Assembly (NCBI GenBank): GCA_946187345.1
Contig: CAMHQD010000009.1
Span: forward strand, 1 to 64,000
Reading direction: 5' to 3'
From: an uncultured Porphyromonadaceae bacterium
Lineage (GTDB): Bacteria; Bacteroidota; Bacteroidia; Bacteroidales; Muribaculaceae
DNA length: 64,000 nucleotides
Shown: one piece after another, positions 1 to 8,233 of the stretch
How the letters are laid out: every line of letters begins with the position of its first letter
How positions within the stretch are numbered: the first letter of the stretch is position 1
Translations under genes and position numbers: made by a program
The notes under the pieces: generated by a model
Told to the model about the DNA's origin: nothing
Databases searched by the model: none
The model's input: only the letters and a program-made list of their open reading frames with translations

Positions 1-67
1 AGTGAACCACCGAGTGAACCACCGAGTGAACCACCGAGTGAACCACCGAGTGAACCACCGAGTGAAC
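1..67 (+). repeat. 12-bp tandem repeat (AGTGAACCACCG), five copies plus a partial sixth
   Basis: Five perfect head-to-tail copies of a 12-bp unit run from the first base of the window, followed by AGTGAAC. In frame they encode Ser-Glu-Pro-Pro repeats inside the replication protein gene. The true copy number is unknown because the array is cut by the window edge. Confidence 0.97.
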
Positions 68-126
68 TCATCCAACAAATTAACAATATAACAAGTCAAC
101 AAGATATAATATATAATATATCTACT
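1..126 (+). other. candidate phage replication origin (iterons plus AT-rich stretch)
   Basis: The tandem 12-bp repeats are followed directly by about 55 bp (70-126) made almost only of A and T with some C, including alternating TATAATATATAATATAT. Iterons followed by an AT-rich unwinding region inside the initiator gene is the layout of the lambda origin inside gene O. Function as an origin is inferred from layout and from the host gene; no binding data are visible. Confidence 0.4.
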
Positions 127-615
127 CCCTCTGACGAGGGAGTGTCGGTTGACACCGACCCACCTGCACCCCCTGACGTGGATTTGAAGCTGATTGTTGA
201 TTTTTTCAATAAGTCGGTCATTCAGGCAAATTCAGTCATGCCGAAAATCAAGGGTGCGACCGGCAAGCGTGTGGGTTACATCAAAGCCCGCATCCGTGAG
301 TTTGGTATCGAGGCTGTCTATGAGGTCATCACCAAAGCAACGCAGAGTGATTTCCTGAACGGCAGAAACCAGCGAGGATGGACTGCGAGCTTTGACTGGA
401 TATTTCTCCCGACGAACTTCCCGAAAGTGTTAGAGGGCAATTATGACAATCGACCACAAACAATGATGCAGAATGGAACCAACACAAATCGGCCGCCTGG
501 ACTTAACCAAGACCGACAGGCGGAACGCCAACAGCTTGCCAGCGGCTATGCGGCAACTGTCGCCAGACTTGCAGCGGAAGACGATGCTCGTGCAGAGACG
601 GTATGGCAGCCGTGA
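1..615 (+). CDS. phage replication initiator / DnaD-like protein, 5' partial
   Basis: The reading frame is open from base 1 to the TGA at 613-615, so the gene starts before the window; a GTG at 142 is only an internal codon. The visible part is a Ser-Glu-Pro-Pro linker, then an Asn/Gln-rich stretch, then a C-terminal domain of about 110 residues with FLNGRNQRGWTASFDWIF and NFPKVLEGNYDN. That motif pair is typical of the C-terminal domain of phage replication initiation proteins in Bacteroides phages, thought to recruit the replicative helicase. The linker DNA doubles as an iteron array. The next gene overlaps its 3' end. The family assignment rests on the C-terminal motifs only. Confidence 0.75.
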   Translation, partial: SEPPSEPPSEPPSEPPSEPPSELIQQINNITSQQDIIYNISTPSDEGVSVDTDPPAPPDVDLKLIVDFFNKSVIQANSVMPKIKGATGKRVGYIKARIREFGIEAVYEVITKATQSDFLNGRNQRGWTASFDWIFLPTNFPKVLEGNYDNRPQTMMQNGTNTNRPPGLNQDRQAERQQLASGYAATVARLAAEDDARAETVWQP

Positions 616-1219
616 GCAATGTATGGCCAAGCTCAACCCGGATGCACAACTCTACGCAGGGCGCAATTCGGAACGCGCCATTTTGGGCGATGCGCCGACG
701 CTTGGACTGTTACGAGTAACCTATGGCGAGAATTTCCCGACGATGTGGCTGCTGCCGCAAATATTCGATCTCGTTGTGTATTCCAACAGCCGAGGCACGC
801 TCAACGAACAGCAGGCAACTTTTCTCGCCACCGCAATAGCGCAGGAATACGGCTACCTCAAGGTGTCCGAATTGTTACTGTTTTTTTACCAATTCAAACT
901 CGGTAAGTACGGACACTTCTACGGCGTTGTTGACCCGATGCGCATCACTGAGGCTTTGGGTGACTTCATTGATGAGCGCAATAAGGTTATCGACAAACAC
1001 CGCAAGGAGCAGGAAGAGGCAGAGTTGTTACGGGATGAGCAAAACAGTCATGGAATCACCGGCGAGGAATGGTGCAGGATGAATGGCATGCCCCAATTCA
1101 CAGACGCCCTCGACCTTGCAATGTACTCATGGAAGTGTGAAGATTTTATTAGTTTCATCGTCAAGTTTATCAATTCACTAAACCAAGCTGTGCAAATATG
1201 GCAACGACAAGATGCGTAG
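473..1219 (+). CDS. DUF6633 family phage protein
   Basis: The 248-residue product has the DUF6633 hallmarks: AKLNPDAQLYAGRNSERAIL, a GDAPTL motif, then EYGYLKVSELLLFFYQFKLG and KYGHFYG. This family sits next to replication initiators in Bacteroides phages; its role is not established, and a helicase-loader or replication accessory function is only a guess from position. The first ATG (473) lies 143 bp inside the upstream gene; ATGs at 548 or 584 would give shorter products that still hold the conserved core, so the start is uncertain. It overlaps the next gene by 22 bp. Confidence 0.75.
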   Translation: MEPTQIGRLDLTKTDRRNANSLPAAMRQLSPDLQRKTMLVQRRYGSREQCMAKLNPDAQLYAGRNSERAILGDAPTLGLLRVTYGENFPTMWLLPQIFDLVVYSNSRGTLNEQQATFLATAIAQEYGYLKVSELLLFFYQFKLGKYGHFYGVVDPMRITEALGDFIDERNKVIDKHRKEQEEAELLRDEQNSHGITGEEWCRMNGMPQFTDALDLAMYSWKCEDFISFIVKFINSLNQAVQIWQRQDA

Positions 1220-1425
1220 TCTATTGGCACAATCGCGTGTCGCCCGAGGCGATAGAGGCCATCCGCAACAAGTTCGGCATACCTCACTACACCACCGTCA
1301 ACGGCGAGAGTCCCTGTGAGGTGGACGATGAGCAGATGGCACTTTTGAGAGAGTGCGAGCGGCGCGGTTTCCTGGCCATAAGGCAGAAAAAATGGTGTAA
1401 AAATGGCGACCAATTTATTTGGTAA
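1198..1425 (+). CDS. small hypothetical phage protein
   Basis: This 75-residue protein starts inside the previous gene and ends inside the promoter cassette of the parB-like gene. It contains two Cys and a basic, Trp-rich C-terminus (RQKKWCKNGDQFIW). No family is recognised. Overlapping starts support it as a translated member of the replication operon. Confidence 0.6.
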   Translation: MATTRCVVYWHNRVSPEAIEAIRNKFGIPHYTTVNGESPCEVDDEQMALLRECERRGFLAIRQKKWCKNGDQFIW

Positions 1426-1493
1426 TCTCGTAAATTATCGCTAACTTTACAGATGTAAATCATTACAAGTCAAACCAATAAATTAACAAAAGT
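1385..1493 (+). promoter_or_regulatory. repeated early promoter cassette, copy A
   Basis: TTTG (1418-1421) and TAACTTTA (1442-1449) are 20 nt apart, fitting a Bacteroidetes -33/-7 pair except for the last base of the -7 box. A shared leader CAAGTCAAACCAATA (1466-1480) follows, ending just before the ATG of the parB-like gene. Similar cassettes precede the genes at 7336, 8615, 11832 and 34291. Confidence 0.7.
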
Positions 1494-3140
1494 ATGGAAG
1501 TACAGCAAATTCCAATCGGTGACATCAAACCGTCACCGTTGAACCCTCGCAAAACATTTGACGAGGGAGCGCTGCAAGAACTTGCCGACAACATCCGCCA
1601 GCAGGGATTGTTGCAGCCCATTACCGTGCGACCCATCACCGATGACACCGACCCGCTATTTATCGGCGGCTATGAGATTGTCTGCGGTGAGCGTCGCTAC
1701 CGTGCATTAACCATCATCGCCGACGGCAACAAGAACTACAAAGTGCCGTGCATCATCCGCACGCTGAACGATGCCGAGGCATTCGACGCGATGATTACCG
1801 AGAACCTGCAAAGAGAGGACGTTGACCCGGTGGAGGAGGCATTCGCCTTTGGGCAACTCATAAGCAGAGGATCGTCAACCGAGGACATCGCCCTACGCTT
1901 CGGCAAGTCCACGCGCTTTGTCAATGAGCGTATCAAACTGAACAACCTCATTCCGGAATTGCTGCTCAAACTCAAAGACGAGCACATGGCAATCAGCGCG
2001 GCAATGCTCATCGCCAAGCTCAGCGAGGAATTGCAGCGCAAATTCTTTGACCGCTACACCAACTGGGAGAATATCACAAAGGATTTGGCGGTGCGTTACT
2101 GCAATGAGGTGTTCCAGTACATCGGGCATTCCGCATGGTCACATGATGAGCGTGACGATTTCGACGGCGGCTGCGGTGTCAGATGCGCCGACTGCCCATT
2201 CAACACCATCAACACCGGCTGCCTGTTCTACGAGATGAAAGCCGACGAGAGCACGGCACGCTGCACCAACCGAGACAAGTTCCTCGAGAAGAAACTCGCC
2301 TACATGATGAGTAAAATTGAGGCCCATGCCGACAAACTCGTTAAAATCGGCGAGCCGTTGGAGTTCGGGAAAATTGCCGTGGTGAGTGACATTGCCAGTT
2401 ACTGCAACGACAAAGCCGAGGCGGAGAAATTCATCAATCAAGTAAAGGCAAGAGGCTATGAGGTGTTCAAACGCGATGATGTGTTTGACCGTTACAGCCA
2501 CTATGATGCCGACGACGAGAGACTGCAAGCCAAACTCGCCAACCATGAAGTGTATCATTGTCTCAACATTCAATCCTACTATTCGGGTGTAGATGTCGAG
2601 GAGCGCTACTACGAGTTCAAAAAAGACATGGAGGGCGTGGATAACGCGACCATTCAGGAAAGTGCCACAGCCGCCAGCCTCGCCGAGAAATACAAGAAAG
2701 CTGCCGATAAATGCAAAGAAGACCATGCTATTGAAATCTCAAAGCTGTTCAGTTTTGACACAAAAGGTATCCGTAACGATGAGTTGAGCGAGGAAGAAAC
2801 AGACGCTATGGTTGCTTATATGCTCCGAGATACAGATTGGCAATTCCGTTCTGAGTTGATGAGCGTAGGTGCCAGCCTGGCGATGGATGCTTACTATGAG
2901 TATGTGACCAAACACCCAGATGACCGCAACAAAATCATGCGTGAATGGCTACGCAGTCAGCTTAATCGCTTCACAAGCATTTACGGTTGCAAAGCGCAAG
3001 TATCAGTAGCTTCTCAATGGCAAGGTAAAAAGTTGGAAAAACTTAATGAGGCTTACATTGCCAACTTTGAGAAAAAGACCGCCAAGATAGCCAAGCAGCT
3101 TGACGAAATGGGCTACACCACCGACGGCAAGAAAAAGTAA
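1494..3140 (+). CDS. ParB/RepB/Spo0J-like partition-fold protein
   Basis: The 548-residue protein begins with a ParB/Srx-fold domain: NPRKTFDEGALQELADNI at about 18-34, GERRYRA at 65-71 (the phosphate-binding GERR patch), and ENLQREDVDPVEEA. A helix-turn-helix region follows near 120-150 (RGSSTEDIALRFGKSTRFV). A Cys-rich segment (GCGVRCADCPFNTINTGCLF) may bind a metal. The C-terminal half is of unknown type and much longer than in chromosomal ParB. No ParA is visible, so plasmid-like partition is doubtful; such proteins in phages often sit with DNA-modification genes, as here. The gene has its own promoter cassette. Confidence 0.85.
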   Translation: MEVQQIPIGDIKPSPLNPRKTFDEGALQELADNIRQQGLLQPITVRPITDDTDPLFIGGYEIVCGERRYRALTIIADGNKNYKVPCIIRTLNDAEAFDAMITENLQREDVDPVEEAFAFGQLISRGSSTEDIALRFGKSTRFVNERIKLNNLIPELLLKLKDEHMAISAAMLIAKLSEELQRKFFDRYTNWENITKDLAVRYCNEVFQYIGHSAWSHDERDDFDGGCGVRCADCPFNTINTGCLFYEMKADESTARCTNRDKFLEKKLAYMMSKIEAHADKLVKIGEPLEFGKIAVVSDIASYCNDKAEAEKFINQVKARGYEVFKRDDVFDRYSHYDADDERLQAKLANHEVYHCLNIQSYYSGVDVEERYYEFKKDMEGVDNATIQESATAASLAEKYKKAADKCKEDHAIEISKLFSFDTKGIRNDELSEEETDAMVAYMLRDTDWQFRSELMSVGASLAMDAYYEYVTKHPDDRNKIMREWLRSQLNRFTSIYGCKAQVSVASQWQGKKLEKLNEAYIANFEKKTAKIAKQLDEMGYTTDGKKK

Positions 3141-3163
3141 CAACGCAAACATCATCACAAACG

Positions 3164-3191
3164 AGAGTACCGGCATCCGTGTCGGTACTCT
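3164..3191 (+). terminator. intergenic hairpin after the parB-like gene
   Basis: A perfect 9-bp stem (AGAGTACCG / CGGTACTCT) encloses a 10-nt loop, starting 24 nt after the stop codon. There is no T-run, so it may be an attenuator or RNA-processing site rather than a full terminator. Confidence 0.45.
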
Positions 3192-3213
3192 GCTATCATA
3201 TAACCAATGGACA

Positions 3214-5418
3214 ATGGAATACGATAAATATCTTGAGTTTCTTGAAACAAAGAAACAATCAATAGAGCCCAGTGGCTTTGACGTGAGCGACGATCAACTC
3301 AACGAGAAATTGTTCCTATTCCAAAAGTACTGCGTCAAGCGTGCATTGAAAGCCGGACGGTTTGCGCTGTTTGAGGATTGCGGATTGGGCAAGACGTTCC
3401 AGCAGCTTGAATGGGCGCAGAAAGTTATGGAGCACACCAATGCCCCGGTGCTGATACTCGCGCCGCTTGGCGTGATTGGCCAGACCGTCAAGGAGGGCGA
3501 GCGTTTCGGCTACGTTGTAACCGAAATCCGCGCCACAGAGCCTGACATGACCGCCGGCATCTACATCACCAACTATGACAACATCGACAATATCGACCCC
3601 TCAATCTTCAGCGGCATCGTGCTTGATGAGAGTTCAATCCTCAAGAACTTCAACGGCAAGATGCGCACGCAGTTGATTGAGGATTACCAGTTCACCCGGT
3701 ACAAACTATGTTGCACCGCCACGCCGTCGCCCAATGATACCACTGAGCTCTGCAATCATGCCGAGTTCCTGAACATTATGACGCGGACCGAGATGCTTGC
3801 CATGTATTTCGTCCACGATGGCGGCAGCACAAGCGCATGGCGGCTGAAAGGCCACGCAAAGCAGCGGTTTTGGGATTATGTCTCGACGTGGGCGGTGATG
3901 CTCAACAAGCCCAGCGATATAGGTTTCAGCGATGACGGTTACGACCTGCCGCCGCTGAACCTCATTGAGGAAACCGTCATCATGCCCAAGCGTGATAACG
4001 GACTGCTCTTTAACGATACCGCAGTGAACGCCACGGACTATCACAAAGAGCTGCGTCTTTCCTACACCGAGCGACTGGAACGAGCCGCTCAGATAGTAAA
4101 TGACCACCCCGATGAGAACTTCATCGTGTGGATTGGTCAGGACGCTGAGGGCAAGATGATACGCCAACTCATTCCTGATGCCGTCGAAGTCAAGGGCAGC
4201 GACACCAAAGAGTACAAGCAAGACAAGTTGCTCGGCTTTGCCAAGGGCGATTTCAGGGTGCTTGTGACGAAGCTGAAGATTGCCCAGTTCGGTTTGAACT
4301 ACCAGAACTGCCACAATCAGATATTCGCCTCGCTGGATTTCTCCTTTGAGGCCACCTATCAGGGCATACGCCGTTCGTATCGTTTCGGTCAGACAGAGGC
4401 TGTGAACATATACCTCATCACAACCGACACGATGCAGAATGTGCGCGACAGCATCGAGCAAAAACAAAAGGCATTCAAAGAAATGCAATCGTTAATGACC
4501 GTGGCTATGAGCCGCAACATCAAAAACCAAATCTCACTGCAAAAAATGGAAGTTTCAAAAGAATACAAGAGCGACTACTGCCACATTCGCCTCGGTGATT
4601 GTGTGAAGTTGGTCAAGGACATACCTGATGAGAGCATCGGATTCAGCGTTTTCTCCCCCCCCTTCGCGGAGTTATACACCTACAGCGACAAATTAGAGGA
4701 TATGGGCAACAGCAAGGACTATCAGGAGTTTTTCACGGCATTCAAGTTCATTGTCGCCGAACTCTACCGCATCATGTGGAGCGGACGCAACGTCGCCGTT
4801 CACTGCATGGACTTGCCGGTGCACAAGGGCAAGGAGGGCTACATTGGCATCCGTGATTTCAGCGGCTTGATTTTGCAGGCTTTTCAGGAAGTCGGCTTTA
4901 TCTACCATAGCCGTGTGACGATATGGAAAAACCCCGTGACCGCCATGCAACGCACCAAAGCCATCGGGTTGCTGCACAAGCAAGTCAAGAAAGACAGTGC
5001 CATGAGCCGTGTCGGCTTGCCTGATTACTTGATGGTGTTCCGCAAGCCTGGCAACCATGACCACCCAGTGAAGTGTGACATCAGCGTGGACACATGGCAG
5101 CAGTGGGCATCGCCAGTGTGGATGGACATCAACCCCACCAACACGCTCAACGCCGCCAGCGGACGCGGCGAGAACGATGAGAAACACATCTGCCCATTGC
5201 AACTTGATGTGATTGACCGCGCCGTTCACCTGTGGAGCAACGAGGGCGACACGGTATTCACTCCGTTCCTGGGCATTGGCAGCGAGGTGTATCAGTCCAT
5301 CCTTGCCGGACGCAAGGGCATCGGGTTTGAGCTTAAAGAGAGTTATTTCAACGAGGCTATCAAGAACGTGAAGAGAGCCGAGCAACAGATTAACGTACCT
5401 ACACTATTTGACTTGTAA
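3214..5418 (+). CDS. SNF2-type helicase fused to a beta-class DNA methyltransferase
   Basis: The 734-residue protein has two halves. The N-terminal half is an SF2/SNF2 helicase: Walker A GLGKT (57-61), DESS box (138), TATPSPND, and motif VI QGIRRSYRFGQ. The C-terminal half is a methyltransferase with SPPF (481-484) before FLGIGS (685-690), the motif IV to motif I order of beta-class N4-cytosine/N6-adenine enzymes. It should move on DNA and methylate it, protecting phage DNA from restriction; P1 DarB is a functional parallel, not a close relative. The start is the ATG after the hairpin; an upstream ATG at 3100 lies inside parB. The SPPF codons sit in a run of eight C. It ends in VPTLFDL, resembling a clamp-binding tail. 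Confidence 0.88.
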   Translation: MEYDKYLEFLETKKQSIEPSGFDVSDDQLNEKLFLFQKYCVKRALKAGRFALFEDCGLGKTFQQLEWAQKVMEHTNAPVLILAPLGVIGQTVKEGERFGYVVTEIRATEPDMTAGIYITNYDNIDNIDPSIFSGIVLDESSILKNFNGKMRTQLIEDYQFTRYKLCCTATPSPNDTTELCNHAEFLNIMTRTEMLAMYFVHDGGSTSAWRLKGHAKQRFWDYVSTWAVMLNKPSDIGFSDDGYDLPPLNLIEETVIMPKRDNGLLFNDTAVNATDYHKELRLSYTERLERAAQIVNDHPDENFIVWIGQDAEGKMIRQLIPDAVEVKGSDTKEYKQDKLLGFAKGDFRVLVTKLKIAQFGLNYQNCHNQIFASLDFSFEATYQGIRRSYRFGQTEAVNIYLITTDTMQNVRDSIEQKQKAFKEMQSLMTVAMSRNIKNQISLQKMEVSKEYKSDYCHIRLGDCVKLVKDIPDESIGFSVFSPPFAELYTYSDKLEDMGNSKDYQEFFTAFKFIVAELYRIMWSGRNVAVHCMDLPVHKGKEGYIGIRDFSGLILQAFQEVGFIYHSRVTIWKNPVTAMQRTKAIGLLHKQVKKDSAMSRVGLPDYLMVFRKPGNHDHPVKCDISVDTWQQWASPVWMDINPTNTLNAASGRGENDEKHICPLQLDVIDRAVHLWSNEGDTVFTPFLGIGSEVYQSILAGRKGIGFELKESYFNEAIKNVKRAEQQINVPTLFDL

Positions 5419-5520
5419 GATGTATAACTACTGGAACCACTACCGGTCACCCCCTGCGGCGGCCGTGACCACCGACCGAGAGAATTAACAAATAAAACCA
5501 CCCCCACTAACATAGTCACG

Positions 5521-5823
5521 ATGATAAAGTTGAACATATACGCCATGAAAGCGCATGGCCAGGCGATAGCACGAGGCGACTACAAAGAAAACTCGTCGCC
5601 GATGATGCCCATCTGCCTGTCGAGCGTGAAATTGCGGCAACTGCACCAAACGCAGATGGACGTCCGCACGTCCGGCGACCCACCGTCACGGATTGAGGGC
5701 TATACGATGCGTGAGGAACTTGCCGGACTCCAGATAGTACGATTGTGCGAGTTCTTGCAGCATATAGAGTGCAAGGACATCGAGACGCTAATCAGGAAGA
5801 TAGTCGATAGCAATTTGAAGTAG
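5521..5823 (+). CDS. hypothetical phage protein
   Basis: The product is 100 residues, basic in the first half and with an amphipathic helical C-terminus (LVRLCEFLQHIE-like segment). No family is recognised. It lies in line with the methyltransferase and the second ParB-fold gene, after a 100-bp gap that holds a GGTCAC...GTGACC hairpin. Confidence 0.6.
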   Translation: MIKLNIYAMKAHGQAIARGDYKENSSPMMPICLSSVKLRQLHQTQMDVRTSGDPPSRIEGYTMREELAGLQIVRLCEFLQHIECKDIETLIRKIVDSNLK

Positions 5824-5862
5824 TGGCCGTGTTTGGTGATGATGACAAAGTGATGATGACAA

Positions 5863-6519
5863 ATGACACAAAACATTCCTATCGCATTGCTGGACTATAA
5901 CAGAGGCCAGTTGAAAGGGTTGCCAAAGAACCCCCGATTTTTCAGGGACTACCGCTTTGAGGCGATGAAGAAGAGCATCGAGGAAAGCCCCGAGATGCTT
6001 GAACTCCGTGAGCTGATAGTGTTTCCTTATGACGATGGCAGGTTTGTCGTGGTGTGCGGCAATCTGCGTCTGCGTGCCTGCCGAGAGTTGGGCTATGCCG
6101 AACTGCCGTGCAAGGTGCTCGACGCAAAGACCAAGCCCAAGAAACTGCGTGAGTACGCCACAAAGGATAACGTCAGCTTCGGCGAGAATGACATGGACAT
6201 ATTGCAGAACGAGTGGGACAAAAGCGAGCTGCAAGACTGGGGCATCGAGTTCGCCCCCGAAAAGGAGACGGACGAGTTCAAGGAGCGGTTTGACGCGATT
6301 ACCGACGACACCGCCCTCTATCCTCTAATCCCGAAGTATGACGAAAAGCATGAGCTGTTCATTATCCAGTCGGCAAACGAAGTCGATAGCAATTGGCTGC
6401 GTGAGCGGCTGGGTATGCAGCGCATGAGGTCATACAAGACCGGGAAAGTGAGCAAATCGAATGTTATCGACATTAAGGACGTTCGCCATGCCCTTGAGAA
6501 TAGTAATCCCCAGCCATAA
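5863..6519 (+). CDS. ParB-like nuclease-fold protein (IbrB-like)
   Basis: The 218-residue protein has a ParB/Srx-fold core: NPRFFRDYRFEAMKKSIEES, then CGNLRLRACRELGYAELPC, where GNLRLRA replaces GERRYRA, and KDNVSFGENDMD. Such small phage ParB-fold proteins occur with PAPS-reductase-like partners (the IbrA/IbrB pairing); a PAPS-reductase-like gene lies at 14495. The C-terminus (about 130-218) is unique. The following glycosyltransferase gene starts inside its 3' end. The catalytic role is unknown. Confidence 0.72.
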   Translation: MTQNIPIALLDYNRGQLKGLPKNPRFFRDYRFEAMKKSIEESPEMLELRELIVFPYDDGRFVVVCGNLRLRACRELGYAELPCKVLDAKTKPKKLREYATKDNVSFGENDMDILQNEWDKSELQDWGIEFAPEKETDEFKERFDAITDDTALYPLIPKYDEKHELFIIQSANEVDSNWLRERLGMQRMRSYKTGKVSKSNVIDIKDVRHALENSNPQP

Positions 6520-7240
6520 GCGTCATGACAAGGTGCTGTCAAAGCGGCTTGTCGTTGACCCGATAATCTGCGTGGAGGAAAGCCAGGCGGATATTTACCG
6601 TGAGTTCAATCCCGAGTGCGAGATTGTCACCCACCCCGACAGCGTGAAGGGGCTAATCCCCAAGCGCAACTGGATGGCAAAGCATTTCGGGGAGTTGTTC
6701 ATGCTGGATGACGATGTTCACGTCGTCAAGTGCCTCACCGCCGAAAAGGGCGAGACTGGCGTAGTCCGTGACCCCGAAAAAATCACCCACATCATTGAGA
6801 GCCTGTACGAGCTGGCCTGTATGCTGGACGTTCATCTGTTCGGCTTTACCAGCCGGATAAGCCCGGTGATGTATGATGAGAGCGGTTACTACTCGCTGAG
6901 TAAGATGATTACCGGCTGCGCCTATGGCGTGCGTTACAACAAGAATACTTGGTGGAACGAGGAAATCAAGCTCAAGGAGGATTTTTGGATAAGCTGCTAT
7001 ATCAAGTACAAAGAGCGCCGCATACTGACCGACCTGCGCTACAATTTCTCCCAAAAGGGCACTTTTGTAAACGCCGGCGGTTTGGCGGCATTCCGCAATC
7101 AGGAAGAGGAACGCCGATCGATACTTTTCATCAAAAAGCATTTCGGCGACAGTATCGCACTAAAGGGACCGACCAACAACGGCAAAGACAAAACGCGTTC
7201 GATGGTGCAGTACAACATCTCCTGCAAGTTCAAGTATTAA
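6488..7240 (+). CDS. TET-associated-type glycosyltransferase (TAGT-like)
   Basis: The 250-residue protein starts MPLRIVIPSHKRHDKVLSKR, followed by CVEESQADIYREFNP, KRNWMAKHFGELFMLDDDVH (an Asp-rich nucleotide-sugar site) and KEDFWISCYIKY. This pattern matches phage TET/JBP-associated glycosyltransferases, which add sugar to hydroxymethylated bases in DNA. A C5-cytosine methyltransferase lies 3 kb downstream; no TET/JBP oxygenase is visible here. The ATG at 6488 fits the conserved N-terminus; the one at 6461 adds nine residues without similarity. It overlaps the previous gene by 32 bp. The acceptor (DNA or other) is inferred. Confidence 0.7.
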   Translation: MPLRIVIPSHKRHDKVLSKRLVVDPIICVEESQADIYREFNPECEIVTHPDSVKGLIPKRNWMAKHFGELFMLDDDVHVVKCLTAEKGETGVVRDPEKITHIIESLYELACMLDVHLFGFTSRISPVMYDESGYYSLSKMITGCAYGVRYNKNTWWNEEIKLKEDFWISCYIKYKERRILTDLRYNFSQKGTFVNAGGLAAFRNQEEERRSILFIKKHFGDSIALKGPTNNGKDKTRSMVQYNISCKFKY

Positions 7241-7335
7241 ATGTTAGCAAGAGTTAAGGCGTTAAAATGGCGGCAGTTCTGTTGCCTGTCATCCGCCAAT
7301 TATGGCTAACTTTAATTGTTCAAAAACAGATAACT
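7241..7335 (+). promoter_or_regulatory. repeated early promoter cassette, copy B
   Basis: An upstream element (GTTAAGGCGTTAAAATGGCGG, 7253-7273) is followed by CTGTTGCCTGT and TAACTTTA (7306-7313). It lacks the CAAGTCAAACCA leader seen in the other copies. Its position shows that the ATG at 7336, not the one at 7267 inside the cassette, is the start of the next gene. Confidence 0.65.
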
Positions 7336-7866
7336 ATGATAATTAGAACCAAAGGAGGATATGACTTTTTCGAGTGCTCGTCGGCGATGCAGAAGGCTAT
7401 ACGCCGCGCCGATGTGCGGGTTGCGGGTTTCTTTGCGCTGGAGTTGTGGTCCAGCGGCTATCGTGACTATGTGTGGAAGCGACTGTTCACCATCAGTGCC
7501 GAGGACTGCTACGGCCTCATCACCCATGAGATTGAGGCATTGTGGCAGGGGCATGAACTGGTGAACAGGTCAGCCAAAGAGCCGAAAGGGCGCATTTTTG
7601 TGAGCAAGGCTGTGCTGCTGCTTTGCGATTGCCGCAAATGCAGAGATGCCGACCACCTGCAAAACCTCATCTACGACCGTAACGACGTTGATGTGGAACG
7701 GTGGATTGACGATGTGAGGGCAGAGCCATTGCCGGTACCCGAGTACACTTTTGACGTGCATACCCGAAAGGGGAAGAAGATGGGCAGGACAAAGGAGGAG
7801 TTTTTCAGGGATGAGCTTGACGCGCTCCGACCACGCCAGCCCGGACTATTTGACGATTTAGTATAA
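7336..7866 (+). CDS. RarA/MgsA C-terminal-domain protein without AAA+ domain
   Basis: The 176-residue protein matches the C-terminal tetramerisation part of RarA/MgsA AAA+ clamp-loader-like ATPases: RRADVRVAGFFALELWSSGY, VWKRLFTISAEDCYGLIT, EIEALW, then KGRIFVSKAVLLLC and RDADHLQNL. No Walker motifs are present, so it cannot hydrolyse ATP alone; it may bind host RarA or SSB/DNA at forks. It ends in RQPGLFDDLV, resembling a beta-clamp-binding pentapeptide. Standalone versions are known in phages. A strong terminator follows. Confidence 0.72.
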   Translation: MIIRTKGGYDFFECSSAMQKAIRRADVRVAGFFALELWSSGYRDYVWKRLFTISAEDCYGLITHEIEALWQGHELVNRSAKEPKGRIFVSKAVLLLCDCRKCRDADHLQNLIYDRNDVDVERWIDDVRAEPLPVPEYTFDVHTRKGKKMGRTKEEFFRDELDALRPRQPGLFDDLV

Positions 7867-7870
7867 CCGA

Positions 7871-7908
7871 GATACCGCCGCGAGCAACCGTCCGGCGGTA
7901 TCTTTTTC
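7871..7908 (+). terminator. rho-independent terminator
   Basis: A perfect 10-bp stem (GATACCGCCG / CGGCGGTATC) with a 12-nt loop runs into TTTTT directly after the RarA-tail gene. Confidence 0.85.
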
Positions 7909-7918
7909 AATCATCACA

Positions 7919-8233
7919 ATGAAACGCAAGAAAGTTTATATCAGCGGGCGTATGACTGGTGTAACCCCCGAGGAGTCACAGGCACAGTTCCAGGCTGCTG
8001 AGGATTATTTGAGAGAGCAAGGATATGAGCCGGTCAATCCGTGGAAACTGGCACAGATCAGGAGTTACATAGGATGGGGACGGCACATCATCGATGACCT
8101 ATGCGAGCTGCAACGTTGCGACAGCATCTATTTGCTGAAAGGGTGGAATTACAGCAACGGAGCGAATATTGAGTGGCTTTTCGCCAAAGGCGAGGGCATT
8201 CCCGAGTACCCACTAATGCGCAAGCGGCAATGA
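7919..8233 (+). CDS. DUF4406 / nucleoside deoxyribosyltransferase-like protein
   Basis: The 104-residue product carries KVYISGRMTG at the N-terminus, a GYEPVNPW segment, and DDLCELQRCDSIYLLKGWNYSNGA, the pattern of DUF4406 proteins related to nucleoside 2-deoxyribosyltransferases. The fold binds nucleoside-like ligands; phage copies are thought to act in nucleotide salvage or signalling, unproven. The next gene starts at its stop codon. Confidence 0.8.
   Translation: MKRKKVYISGRMTGVTPEESQAQFQAAEDYLREQGYEPVNPWKLAQIRSYIGWGRHIIDDLCELQRCDSIYLLKGWNYSNGANIEWLFAKGEGIPEYPLMRKRQ

Noticed and set aside
1-67. Tandem repeats at the left edge as a CRISPR array
   Set aside because: The 12-bp units are contiguous without spacers and lie in frame in a coding sequence.
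142-615. GTG at 142 as start of the first gene
   Set aside because: The same frame is open to the window edge through the SEPP repeats, so the gene begins upstream.
1494-3140. Plasmid-type partition system
   Set aside because: Only a ParB-like gene is present; there is no ParA and no clear parS, and the context is phage replication.
5420-5488. 22-codon frame after the helicase-methyltransferase
   Set aside because: It is too short to judge and contains a GC hairpin; no supporting motif.
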